DNA of 64,000 nucleotides, taken from Pratylenchus scribneri. Its lineage: Eukaryota > Nematoda > Chromadorea > Rhabditida > Pratylenchidae. This document shows, piece by piece, positions 37,201-49,700 of the stretch. Under the pieces are notes generated by a model, which searched no databases, was not told where the DNA came from, and worked only from the letters and a program-made list of their open reading frames with translations. The stretch's first letter is position 1. The number at the start of each line of letters is the position of its first letter. The position numbers and the translations under genes were made by a program. The DNA lies in assembly GCA_030063045.1 (NCBI GenBank), contig JAQSEB010000186.1, forward strand, positions 62,001-126,000, given 5' to 3'.

Positions 37201-39360
37201 TGACAATGTTTTTCCAAAAAATCCAATAGAAAGGCCAAATTTAAATTGGATTGCCGATCCTAAATTGGAAAAAATGTTCCAACCAGAAGAGGAGGATTAC
37301 AACATTGCAAAAGTGAGAATGGATTTTGGACAAACCGCTGACCCGTTAAAATAAACAAACCGCTGACCCGTTAAAATAACCTTTCGACATTTTCAACATT
37401 TTTGTCGACTTTTTTTTCAACATTTTATTCCATTTATAATTTATAAATTCGAAATTTTTAAGGCCATTTAATTTTTTTATTATATAGAGAAAATTTACCA
37501 TTATAACTAGATTAAAATTAAATGAAAAATTAAAATTATAGAGAAAAAATGAAATAATAATTGTAAAGTAGGCAAAGATAAGAAAAAAAATAAAAATTTG
37601 AAAAATTTCTTTAAATTTAAAAATTTTGTAAAAATTTCTTTAAAGCAAAAACAATTCAAATTGAACCATGGACATTTGGCAGCTTTCCGAGCACATAGAG
37701 AAAATGATGAACAGGAAACATTCCTTTATCCAAATTCGGTGCCACAGGATCAAAAAATTAATTCGGGATATTGGAGAGTGATTGAGGAATATGCATTGTA
37801 AGAATTTGATATTTATATGAAATACTAGAATGTTATCAAAAAATCTAATAGTCAAATCTCAAATCTATTTTTAAATAAGATTTTTATACCGAAACAGGTT
37901 TTAAACAAGAATTGTGTTTAAACCAAATTTTTCAGAACTGTAATATATTTTTAAATTGAAGTTTTTAATAAAATTGAATTTAAAAAAAAATTTCCTTTCA
38001 AAATTATTTTCTAAACTTCAATAAATTTTAAATTGAATCAAAACTTATAAATTGAAAAAGTATTTTAGACCGAAGCAGGTTTTTTAACCAAGATAATTTT
38101 TAAATAGAAACCAGTTTTAAACTAGAATAAATTTTTCAACCGAATTTGTATATTCAAAAATGATGTATTTAATTTTTTTTTATAAATGAAAATGGCGGAA
38201 TAATTAAGCATTAAAATTTTATATAATATTATTTGAATATTTTTTAGATGTCTGGCAGCACATAAAAAATCAATTGCCTATGTTTACACTGGTCCTATGT
38301 ATATTCCTGATGAAAATAGAGAAACTAGTCAATGGGAAATGAAATATAAGGTTAAATAAAATAAAAAATCCCTTTTTTATAAAAATTATTTATCTACATT
38401 AATTTTTTAATATAATTTCTAGAAAATATTTGAGAAAAAATTATTTTTTTTATTAATTAATAAAATAAAAGATAATCGGAAAAAGAAAAATGATGGCCGT
38501 GCCAACACATTTATTCAAAACAATTTTGTTGGAATTCACTGATAATGGAAAAAAGTCATTTTGGTTAGAAACATTGGTTGTATCTAATGGACAAGAAGGG
38601 GAAGTGGAAGTTGATGGAGAAGAAAATATTGATGTAGGAGGGCAACAAGAAGAAGACGAGGATGAAGAGGAGCAATTTAATGTGGAAGTTGAAATGGACA
38701 ATATTTTTTACAATTTGGCAAGGGATGAGGATGAAATTGAAAAAATGCTACAGGTGGAGTCATAGCTCATAGGAAGTTTATTGCCCATATTATAAGCTTC
38801 CGGGCGCCTGTAAAGATTCAAATTTATTTTTATAGAAATACTATTCGGATAAGGAAAAAGAAATAGCAACAACTTCTGAAGGCGTTGAGAACGTGAAGAA
38901 GACCAGTCAAAAATTGAATAAGGGAAAGGAAAAAAAAATTCCTGAAGTCAAAGTATACGTAAAGAAAAATATTGATAACATTCAAGCGTTAGTACGAAGT
39001 TGCCAAAATAGGCGTTATAAAATTAACTATGGTGATAAGAAGGGCCAAATTCCTGTATTCCTTGAGAATTATCGAAAGCCCCTAACCTATATTGACAAAT
39101 TTGCACCAAACTTCAAGCTGCTGGCCAAATTGCCCCCAAAATTGCGCTCAGGGAAAAAAGAGTCAGAGAGAAAAGTGGTAAAAGGGGTCCATTTTGATGA
39201 GGATATATTGGTAAAATTGATCGAAGAAAATGAAAAAAGAAAGGAACAAATAAAATTTAAAGGCAAAAGAAATAAAAAGGATAAAGGCAAAAGAAAAAAA
39301 GGTCTTTTTATTTTTGAGGCCAATTTAAATTATGTTTTTTTTCATTTTACTTGCATTTAA
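34211..39360 (+). CDS. Secreted tandem-domain EndoG/NUC-like nuclease, paralogue 1
   Basis: Ten exons close in phase: 34211-34393, 34691-34872, 35162-35324, 35985-36315, about 36843-36931, 37136-37312, 37646-37797, 38248-38350, 38472-38753 and 38836-39360, giving about 730 residues. The signal peptide is MDRHSAIIILLYSTILIL. The C-terminal domain is a DNA/RNA non-specific endonuclease: YDPRKLVADWLLERL, the histidine motif LNHGHLAAFRAH, the metal-ligand region YPNSVPQDQKINSGYW and IEEYA, AYVYTGPMYIP, and MAVPTHLFKTILLEF. The family motif is D-R-G-H; here only G-H is kept, and the general-base His, Asn and Glu are present. The N-terminal domain repeats the fold in degenerate form: VEWRLAEI replaces the His motif, followed by MTEYAKNCV and MPTHFCTSLFIVE. 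An acidic insert and a lysine-rich tail follow. A donor-like site near 39303 would allow further 3' exons. Exported nuclease activity is inferred. Confidence 0.78.
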
Positions 39361-39925
39361 TTTTTGAATTCACCTCTCACATTTTATATGTATATTGGGC
39401 CTATATGGATAGGGATCTAAATTGAAATTATTTAACCAATAATGAAATTTTCTCTTCTAATTTGTCCTACTATATATATTAATGATAGTTATCATTCTCA
39501 TTTTGAAATTTTTTATTATTTTCAATTATAACTTTGAATTTTTAAAATAACTCTAGTAAAAATGTAAGGAAATTTTTTATTTTAATTTGTTTAACTATTG
39601 ATTTCAATATTAATATGTCTGCGCGGAAAATGAATTAACACACTATTTTGAACTTTTTAATTATAGATATTAGGAAAAGTAAAAAGTAAATATTAGATAG
39701 GGGGATATAAAGAAATACAAAAAAACATTTTAGAGAATGCGGCAGACATGCAGAGATATTTTATTTTTAGCTAGCTCAGTTTTGGCTTATGAAAGTAAGT
39801 TTTAGTTGTAACTGGCAAACATATTATAAAAAAATCAAAAGTCATATTCATAATCCTAAGAGAGCATAAAAAATAAGTACTAAAATTTCCCTTATTAAAG
39901 ACATGGTCGATGAAAGTGGCTCTAC

Positions 39926-40375
39926 TACGAAACCCCGAAATCACGAAACACCGAATCACGAAATGCCGAAATCACGAAACACCGAATAGGAGAAAGTGTC
40001 ACGAAATACCGAAAATTTGAATTTGTGGATAAAATTTTTGTATCGATATACCAATAGACGCGTCTCGTTGAGCTGATCCCGAATATGTTATTAGTTTTGC
40101 ACAAAACTCAAAAATATAAAAGTTATGGCCATTTAAGTCAAACTATATCATACCTTTGGCAACTTTTATGGCCATAACTTTTTTATTTTTGAGTTTTGTA
40201 CAAAACTAATAACATATTCGGGATCAACTCATCGAGACATGTCGATTGGTATATTGATCCAAAAAATTTACCCACAAGTTCGAGTTTTCGGTGTTTCGTG
40301 ACACATTCTCCTTTTCGGTGTTTCCTGATTTCGGGTTTTCGTGATTCGGGGTTTCGTGATTTCGGGGTTTCGTTA
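39926..40375. mobile_element. 450-bp palindromic foldback element
   Basis: The two halves are near-perfect reverse complements over about 200 bp each. The outer ends read TACGAAACCCCGAAATCACG on the left and its complement on the right (GGGGTTTCGTTA). The inner arms contain AATATGTTATTAGTTTTG and its complement. A loop of about 35 bp lies near 40133-40168. The outer arms consist of short units of the type CACGAAAYMCCGAA. No protein is encoded. TA at both edges might be a target duplication, but this is weak. Confidence 0.85.
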
Positions 40376-40577
40376 CATAGCGGAAGGAAGGCATAAAATC
40401 GAAGGGAAGAAAATCGAAGAATAAAGAATCAATTGCAGGTAATAATTATATTAAACAATTCCATTTTAACTATTAATCTTTGCATATTACCCAAAAATAT
40501 AACAAAATTAATATCGGTGCTAAAATTCATATCTTCAAAAATTTTTAAAAAATCTTTAAAATTTATTATTTTTACAG

Positions 40578-43500
40578 CTGAATTAAAGTCAAGAGGACAC
40601 TTTTATGAAGAAATGGAAAAATTATACACCGAATATTTGATGAATTCCAAACTGACTCCTGCGGCACAATCTCACATTTGGAACATAATCCAATTGCAAT
40701 CGCGTTGGCATTCAGCCCAATCATTGTTAAAATTGCTGAAAGTCACAATGCAAGTAGAGGACAATAAGGTTAAACCAGCAGCAGAAGATAGAAAAAATTT
40801 TTATTTAATGAAAACTTTATTTTGGAAAAATTAAAAAAACTGTTTGAAAAAAATAACAAAAAGAATGTTTAGATAAATTTTTAAGAAACAAATCAGGAAA
40901 TGTTTGAAAAACAATTACTAATGGCATTAATTTTATGATTACTTATTATTATTAAGATTGGCGCATCCCAAATTAATGCTATTGAATTGGAATTAAACAA
41001 TGCAATGGATGGCAAAAGTTTCTTGCAAATTAATGAAATGGCACCTATTGATTCGGATAAATCAGTAAAATTGGCTGAAATTGGCATTTGTTGGTTAATT
41101 CATTTGCGCGAGTCCATTTTCTACACATTCTTCTCTGCCTCGTCCCATCAAAAAAGCAGCACTCTGCGGGTTAGAAATTTCTTTGTTTGGAATTTACATA
41201 CACCGAATAATCCATTAAGATTTAAGATTATTCAACAAAATCTTTTTATGGGTAATTTTGTATGTTAAACATGAATGTGCCATTTTTTCTCTCATATTTA
41301 ACCATCTTGGTAAGAGGAGCAATGTCAACATTTTTATAAATATGTGTAAACTATCCATAATATATTTCGGTATTGAGTTTACTAAGATTCATAAAGAACT
41401 CATTATCATCCATTATTAGCGTTTAGAAAATATTTTTCTGAACGAATTTTATTATGGAGGAAGATTACGATTTTGAAAAATTTTAAGAACATGGCAATGG
41501 ATTTTGAACAAAAACGGTGGAAAAATTTTGGAATTTTGCCTAAAAATGAAAAATTTGTTTTCTCAAAATATGATGATGGCACCAGAATTGCTCAAATTTG
41601 GATGGAATCCGCTGATAATTATTGTCGGCATAATGAACCAGAAGTCGGCAGATTTATGTACAGATACAAGGTAGGGGGAAAATTTTTAATTTAGAATAAA
41701 GAAATTTGTTGTACCAATTTTGACAATTTTTAATTAAAATAAATTTTTCATAGATTTATATTTATAATGAAAGAAAATTTTAAATTTAATTAATTAATGG
41801 TCGAGTCATTTTCAAAACAAAATGTCATTAGTATTAGTTAAGGTTTTTAAAGCATAATTATCAATTAATGAAAGCTTTAAGCAGACCAAGTAATTTATTT
41901 AAGAATCGTTCCTTAATTTTTTTTTTCATAAATGTGTTTCATTCCGGAATTGTGTTTTTGCATAAATGTGTTTCAATCCAGAAATGTGTTTTTGGATAAA
42001 TGTGTTTCATTCGGCAAATGTGTTTTTGCATAAATGTGTTTCATTCCGGAAATGTGTTTTTTGCATAAATGTGTTTCATTCTGCAAATGTGTTTTTGCAT
42101 AAATGTGTTTCATTCCGGAAATTCATTCTGCAAATGTGTTTTTGGATAAATGTATTTCAGTACTGAAATGTGTTTTTGCCTAAATGTAAATACATAATAA
42201 AGATCAGTTTACATATAAATTTGATAAAGAAAATCATCAGTTCGAATTTCCTACGAAAATTCTTAATAAATTCCAGCGTGAAATGCGCAGTCAGCAATCT
42301 GGGATCTTGCACAAATTGTTGTCAAATCAAAATGGAAAATTTGTCCGCAAATATGAAAATTTTGTGGAAAAGAATGGCAGTAAATCTGTAGCAGTAACCG
42401 GGGCTAATTACAAGGTGTCGCAAATTCTTGGTGTTCATCTGTTCAAAAAATTGATGAAAGAATTTCCGAATTTGTTCTTTATCGGTATCCAAAAAACTTT
42501 AAATAAATTAAAAAATTTAAACAACAAAAGACATAATTAGTTTCATTTTTTCAAGCAAGAACCGGCTTTAATTTAATTAAAACCTGTTTTATATTTCATT
42601 TTAAAATGGTATGCAATGTAAACCAATTTATTTTTTTTTGAATTCAAGAAAATGGTTTAGTTTTTATTATTACTAACTGTTTTTTTAAATAAATTTATAC
42701 GCTCTTTACCTTTTTCATTTTTAAAATACAAACAGTTTTGTCAAAAAAATATTTTTGAAATAATATACAAAGGAATAATTTTTAAAAATATTTTTAAATT
42801 TAAAAATTCTTTTCAGCGCCTGAAACATTTTACGTATTCCACACAGGACTTTTCCGTGATGCAATTTTTGATATTGAATTATTTTCGGACTACCGAAGTC
42901 AAAAACATGTTTTAGTTGAAATCCTTCACTTCTTCGATTACTACTCAATAATGGAATCAATTGAACAATATGCTAAAGAATATACTAGTAAAATACGAAA
43001 CTTCGCACATGCAGATGTTCGAAGGCAGCGATTCCATGAATTGAATGATCATAAACAGCAATTGCATAAACAACTCTTGGATTGCCGCGAAATGGAAAGT
43101 AACTATAGCGATAGTTCGCCAGATTTAGGACAGGCACTAGCCGTCAGATGTGTGCTGGATGTATTTTGCCGAGTACAAAATTTGTTCAGTGAAATCAATA
43201 TAAAAATTATGGATTTGGACTTGATGAACATTCAGGGCACATTTCCCTATTATGGATTGGAGGATTGCGGCCGAATGATAAGTTTACTCCTAATTTATTT
43301 AAAAGAAAATTATCATATAATAATTTTACCAAAGAGCGGTTCGCGGCACTATGTTAACACATTCATTACAAAATCAACCGGAATTGAATATAGTCTTCTA
43401 TGAGGTGTATACAAACAAATACGATGGTCCGTTTTCGTCGGATTTCGATAATAAGTATATTTTAATAATGTTCTCTTTTTAATAGTAAAAACTAAAAATC

Positions 43501-46002
43501 TGATAAAATGGGCTTTTGATATTCGTGAAAAGGGAATGGACGAAAATGTTGGTGCTGAAATGGAAAATGTGCATTGGATTGTGAATAAATTGCCCAGCAA
43601 TGATTTCGAATTTCGAAAGCAACAATTGGACAATAATCAAACTGCCGGTAAGTTCGACAAATATAAAAGATATTTTTAATTTTTATCTTCATTTATTTAC
43701 AGAAAGATTTGCGGAAGATTTTATACAATTTTTATTGGACGACAATTTGACCGATTGGCATATCATTCAATCCATTATGGCACTTCGCTCTCTTCTGGGA
43801 ATGATGAACCTACTTTTCTCTACACTTCAACCGACTGTGATGGAATTGTTTAAAAAGGAACTCCTTAAAGAAGGGAATACTTCAGACATTGCTATGAATA
43901 CTCAAAAAATTTTGTCATTGGAAAAAATATTCAAAAAAATTAGGGAGAAAAGCAAAGAAATGGAAATTGGCAAAGAAATGGAAATTGGACCCGTTCAAGA
44001 ATTGTGCAAAATTTTGGTTTTAAGCCAGCATCTTATCTTTACAATACAAAATATGGAAAATGAACTGAAAAACAACGAGCAATTCCAAAATATGATAAGG
44101 GATTTGGGTGAAATTTACAAATCAGAAGTGCCATTTGATGAGGGTTTGTGTCAAAAAATTTTTTAAATGAATGAAAAATATTATTAAAATTAAAATTATA
44201 AAAATATTTTTATTCAAAATTCTGCAATCCAAAAGAATAGAATTGAATTTTCTATATAAATAGAAATTCATTTTTTTTGAAATATTTTTGGAAAAATTAT
44301 TTTAAATATTTTAATTAAAATATTACTAAAAGGCAAAATAGCTTATGGAAATTGGAAATATTCAAATTTTTGACGGCCATTTGGATTTTTATCGAATATT
44401 TTGTGCTTAATTTTTCTTATCAAGATGGTTAAATATGCCTATCAAAAATTAAAATTAATCAAATTTTTATTGTCCATAAATATTTTAATAATTTTTCAGA
44501 TGTGACTTCTGGCATGCTATTGACAAAGGAATATTTGGATGGATATTGCCAAGATGAGGAAATACGCCAAAAATTACTCCGAAAACATCGATTTGTTATA
44601 GAGAATATGGTGGCAATTAAATTACAAATTATGTTTTTCACTAATGTCTTAATTAACCGTTCCGTTATCCGCACCCCCATTATCCGAACTTTGACTATCC
44701 TCCTATCCGCAACCCTTATTTTTACGGGATTTTTGACAATTTTTGTTGGATTTTATGCCGAAATTATTTTGGAGATGGAAACCATACTCAACATGGTCAT
44801 TTAGAAACAAATACAATAATATAATTAGAATGATTTTAGTTATGAGAAAAAATTAATTTTTTATTTTGGAAATTTTAAATTTTAGTAAACAAATTTCAAA
44901 AAATCCGAAGTACATAATAAATAGAGCGTAACTCTTTGTATCCGCCTATAATCCGTTTGGATAATCTAACGGTCCGTTATCCGCACCCTGGCTATCCGCA
45001 TTATGCCTTTCCGCTTTTTCATTATTCGCTTGCTGATAATTAACCAAAATTGTAGTTGTGAACTTAAAACCAAGACTAATTTATGCGGTTTAACCTATAT
45101 AATTTTGAGCAAATTATTGACAATTTTTCAATTTTATCCATTACAAAAATTGTAGAAATTAATGCAGGCGAACACGAAAATGTGTTAACAAATGAGGAGC
45201 TTGAAAAAAGGAATAAAATTGAAAGAGCCAAAGTCGAGGGAATGGACATTATGATGGAATGGTTGGACAATAGTGGCATGGATACAATGCGGATAAAAAT
45301 GATGACCAAGGAAGAAAGGGAAAAGTATTCAAATGAACAAGACGAAAAAGCATATTCAGCAATTAGTCAACTGGTTATTCGGTATGGGGAATCAAAAATT
45401 GCAACCAAATTGAAATTTAATAATAAAATTAATTAATTAATTTATCTTTTTTAAACTTACAAAAGAAGATAATTAATTAATATGATGTAATATTTGAAGC
45501 CAAACTGATTTTAAATGTGTAAATGTTATTTCAAATAGAATTTTAAAAAATAAAAGAAATTTTAACCTTACTAGCTAAGAATATTTAGAATTTAAATTTA
45601 AAAACTTAAAATTAATTAAACTGATTTTAAAAATTTTTAAAATTATAGTAAACTTGAACCAATTATGGTTTTAAAAGGTTTTAAATTATTTTAGCAATTT
45701 AAATTGGGTTAAATTGTTTTAAATATTAACCATTATTATCTTTTACAAGGAATGAAGAAGACCCAATTCCTGGTTGGCTTGAAGTTGGCATTGGCGCAAA
45801 TACAGCAGATTCACCTACAGAAATGCCGGAGCAAAAATGGCGAAAAGAATGGAGAAAATCGACTTTGGCAAAATTGATGGAATTGGAAGAGAAGAAAAAC
45901 ATCAAAAAAGGCAAAGATAAAGAAGTGGAAGAAAAGGGGAAGAATGCCGAAAATATCACTTCTCCATCATTCATCGCATCATTAAATTTAAAAATGAAAT
46001 GA
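40578..46002 (+). CDS. Multi-exon protein with weak nuclease-like segments
   Basis: Exons read by eye: 40578-40768, 40957-41169, 41488-41670, 42277-42484, 42817-43281, 43337 to about 43430, about 43486-43648, 43703-44143, 44500-44645, 45156-45381 and 45750-46002. Most junctions agree in phase. The joins around 43430 and between 44645 and 45156 are not settled, and no start exon was identified. Exon 1 has KSRGHFYEEMEKLYTEYLMN followed by a W-containing helix, laid out like the D-R-G-H, Asn and Glu positions of EndoG nucleases. Exon 4 has SVAVTGANYKVSQILGVHLF, similar in layout to AYVYTGP...YKVIG...VPTHLFK of the flanking nuclease genes. The rest is helical and unrecognised (APETFYVFHTGLFRDAIF, QEEIRQ-like charged helices, lysine-rich end). 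It may be a very diverged third member or unrelated. It could even be a 3' extension of paralogue 1, because its first acceptor phase fits. Confidence 0.5.
41934..42186. repeat. About 34-bp tandem repeat, 7 units
   Basis: Units of the form TTTTTGCATAAATGTGTTTC followed by ATTCCGGAAATGTG are repeated about seven times. Two subtypes (ending in CCGGAA or in CTGCAA/CGGCAA) alternate, giving a partial 68-bp higher-order pattern. It lies in an intron of the gene at 40578. The open frame across it is a by-product of the repeat. Confidence 0.85.
44646..45052. mobile_element. Diverged TAGGGTTAAT-type MITE copy
   Basis: The segment starts at TTAATTAACCGTTCCGTTATCC and ends with GCTTGCTGATAATTAACC. Inside it repeats TTATCCGCACCC, CTATCCGCA and similar strings, which are reverse-strand versions of the GCGGATA motifs of the element at 22541. 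Its terminal repeats have decayed and no target duplication is clear. It starts immediately after exon sequence of the gene at 40578. Confidence 0.7.
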
Positions 46003-46339
46003 AATTTTGGGGAAAACTTTTTATATAAAAATGCTCTATAAATTTTAAATTTAATTTTTTTAAATTTTATTGTTTTATAATTTTTTTCTCTTCCAATTTT
46101 GTGATATTACAATTCTTTACTGATAATGAGCATAAAACTTTCAACCGTGAGAGAAAAAAGCTTTGATTTAAATTATGGTAATTGTTAATTTAATCATTAT
46201 TTTGACAATTTAGTTAATTTACCTTTTTATATTATATACAATTGTTTAAACACTTAAGCTTATTATTTAATAAAATATTTTTTACAGTTTTATCTAGACA
46301 AATTTTACTTAATTTTGTCCATCAATTATCTATTCATCG

Positions 46340-46560
46340 CAATCAAGGCTTTTGAATGCTCACTTGATCGATGGACTTGTCCGCCCGCTCCAATTCTCAA
46401 ATTGGCCAACACGTACGCCTAGGCCCGGCTGATACAATGCCTACGATGCCGGCGCTCATTTTGGCCATCCAAATTATTACCCGGAGGGTGGATTTGGCTC
46501 TCACAACCATCCAAATCCACCATTTTTACCCATAATGATTGGCCCACAATAGAAAATCAA
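46340..46560. repeat. GC-rich tract upstream of nuclease gene 2
   Basis: It contains GGACTTGTCCGCCCGCTCC and several GGCC/GGCGC strings, similar to the units at 32880-33720. It lies about 200-400 bp upstream of the first exon of the second nuclease gene. It may be a shared ancestral 5' flank or regulatory tract. Confidence 0.45.
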
Positions 46561-46729
46561 TTTTTTGACCTGGATTTTATTCAATTTCATGATGTCAGAC
46601 AACCAAAAAATCCACCAAAATTCATAATTCATTTAATAAATTTTTTAAATATTTGCTTTCAATTTTATAAAAATGAAAAATAAATTTTCATATTTTATTC
46701 CCTACATTGATTTAAAAAAAATTTTAAGG

Positions 46730-49700
46730 ATGTTCCGGCATCATTCTATAATTTTGCTTTATTCTATTTTTCTTTCAATAATATTTTGCAATGAAGGAAA
46801 TGTCAATGCCAATGAATTTATGGATTCAATTCAATCACATTTCGAGCATTTTGGCACTCCATTCGAGCCGCTGGAACAGGATAAGGTAAAGTTGGAATTG
46901 GAAAAAATTTTGAAAATAATTTTAGTCCCTTGGCATGAGAAACCTTTGTTTGAGTGATTAAAAAGATTAAGAATTGAACCGATCTTAATTTCTTTTGTAT
47001 CAAATTAAAAGAAGACTCCCTCTGGCTATCTAATAATACTAATTTTATTTTAAATGGGTGAGAATGAGAACTGAGAATTGATGAAGTTGTGCCCAAAAAT
47101 TTCATAAAGATTTCAGCAAAAGTTATTTTTATAATTGGGAATGAAAGATGAAACTAAAAAATTTCTAAGTATATCTAATTAATTATTTTTATAAATAGAT
47201 AGTTAAAGGTTTGTTCTTTAATTTGATTCCAAAATCATCAAAAAAGTTTAGAATATAAATTGGTTTTAGTATAAATAAAAGAGCGCAAAAATTAATTACA
47301 AAAATGATATTAAGGAACAGAAGCAGATAATCAAACGAAATGTGAAGACGGGAAAAGTTGAATGGCGATTGGCTGAAATAAACAGAAACATGGAAATAAA
47401 TGAATGGACCAATGAATTTTCAATGTTGGATGATAGAAAAGCGGAAATTGAGAAAAAGATTTTGGCACCGGCTATGACCGAATATGCAAAGTGAATATGT
47501 GAAATATTATATTAATTTAAATTTGATTAAACTCTCTTACATTAATCATAAATTTGAAAAAACTTTCACAATTGTTGCCAATGAACCTGGATTGTTATTT
47601 TGGATTAGCTCAACTATAAGTAACCAATTCTGGTATAAGCCATTAAAAACCCCAAATATCCTCTGAAAATAGCCCTTCTAATTTTTGGAAAATTTATTAT
47701 TAATTGTGCTTTGTGCAATAAATCAATTCCTTAAAATTTCGCTTTTTATTAAAAATTAATGAGAATTATATGACTAATAAGTAAGATTTAAATCGATATA
47801 AGCGTAATTTATGAAATTTTTTTATTAAATTTATAGTTGTGTAATGAAAATGAAAAAGATGGAAATTAAACCAAAGGATAAGACAACAAAAATATTCATG
47901 CTGAACGGTGCCATCACAATTTTGGATATGAAGCCAATAGCAAGAAAGGATGAAGCATATCTTGTCAATTACGTTCCTGAATTTTTGGTAAGAAACATTT
48001 TCATAAATTTTATATTCAATTATGACAATTTTTTGAAATAAAGTGATTTACCTATTTTAATAATTATGATTTTTACATATTTTAGGATTATTAAAAGGCG
48101 AGCTTATAATAGTATTATTCATCAATTTTACGAGTAATTATAATTGATTAACGGACACAACCCATTTTCATTGTTTTGGTTTTAAATTGAAAAGTAAACT
48201 GATGGCTATGCAATGATTTTAATGTAATTAAGTTTGAATTAGAAATGTTAGAATTAAGCTCAAAACAGTATTATAAAAGTGATTTTACTTCATTTTGCCA
48301 ATTTTGTATCAATTCATATTTTTCCCAAATCATTATACAAGATATCAAGCTAGCTATTTGTTGCTTAATTTCATATCAAGTCATTAAAATGATGCATTGC
48401 ATAAATGAAGTATAATATTCGGCCAAATACAGTTGGAAAAAAATACACAATTTTAGAATCTGTAGTAAATTCATTTTTGATTCCCATTCTCTGATATTCC
48501 TCTCCCTCGATTTTGAGAATCCGTAGCTCTTCTCAGAGTGTACATAAATATTACTTTTTATAGTTTTTTTTTGCTATAATTTGTTTAAAGATGTCCATAA
48601 ATTAAGGTATTAGAACCCTATTAAGTAATAATTTCCTCATGAGTTATTAAAAGAGCAGTTGCGGTATAAGAAGGAAACAATTGAAATGAGAAAATTTTCC
48701 ACACAATTCAACAGCAAAATGAACATCAAATATTGGATGTTGTGCCAACACATTTCTGCACTTCCCTCTTCATTGTTGAAAATTGGGATAAAATTGGCAA
48801 ACGTGAATTGGTTTGCACTCGAATTGATAGTTGGACAGAGAATGATGGCCCTCCAAAAGACATTGGAAATAGTAAGGATTGTGGCCATTCGAAATTACAT
48901 GATTCCAAATTGGAGAAAAATATACTGGAAATTGTGCAAATTAAATTGGCCGTAGATTTGTCAAAAATGCTTAAAAGATTTGAGAAAACAGATTTCATGG
49001 ATGTAAAGGAGCAAAAAAGTAATATAATTTTTTATTTATTTTTGTCAAATATTATCAATAGAAGATGATCACAATTTGCCTTTGGCATCCAGAATCGCTG
49101 TTGATGAACATCAAATTGGAAAAATGGATCCAAATATTCGAATTTATAAAGTTAGTTTTCTGATTCAAATTCAGGTTTTACATAAAAATTACTTTTCAAC
49201 TTTAATTAATTAATACGAAAATTGGATTTAGATTTTATGGTACTTGTCGGCTTTGTATCCTCTTTTTTGGAAAGTGAAGGGTCCCCCTTTGGTTTGTCAA
49301 ATTTCGGGTTAGGGTCAGTCAGGGTTGGGTTAGGGATAGGGTGGGGTAAGAATTATCTTCGTGTATCCTAAACCCAAATCCTAACCGAAACCCTAATACC
49401 AAAGTGGGGACCCTTCACTTTCCAAAAAAGAGGATACAAAGCCGACAAGTACCGATTTTACTAAAATTATTACAATCAAATTTTCTGCTATTTCAATAAA
49501 AGTGAATATTGTATATAAAAATTTGCTTAATTATTTAGGGATTTATAGTGGAATATGATCCACGAAAATTGGTCGCAAATTGGCTTCTGGAACGATTGAC
49601 TATGGAAAATGTTTTATCAAAAAATTCTACAAAAAGATTAAAAAAATGGAATGTCGATCTAGAATTGGCAATTATGTTTCAACCATTTGATGAGGATTAT

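Noticed and set aside
41966..42166. Cys/Phe-rich 66-codon open frame
   Set aside because: It is a translation of the 34-bp tandem repeat inside an intron.
42951..43403. Single long frame starting at an internal ATG
   Set aside because: Not a separate gene: the frame is continuous with upstream codons from the acceptor at 42817 and is treated as part of the gene at 40578.
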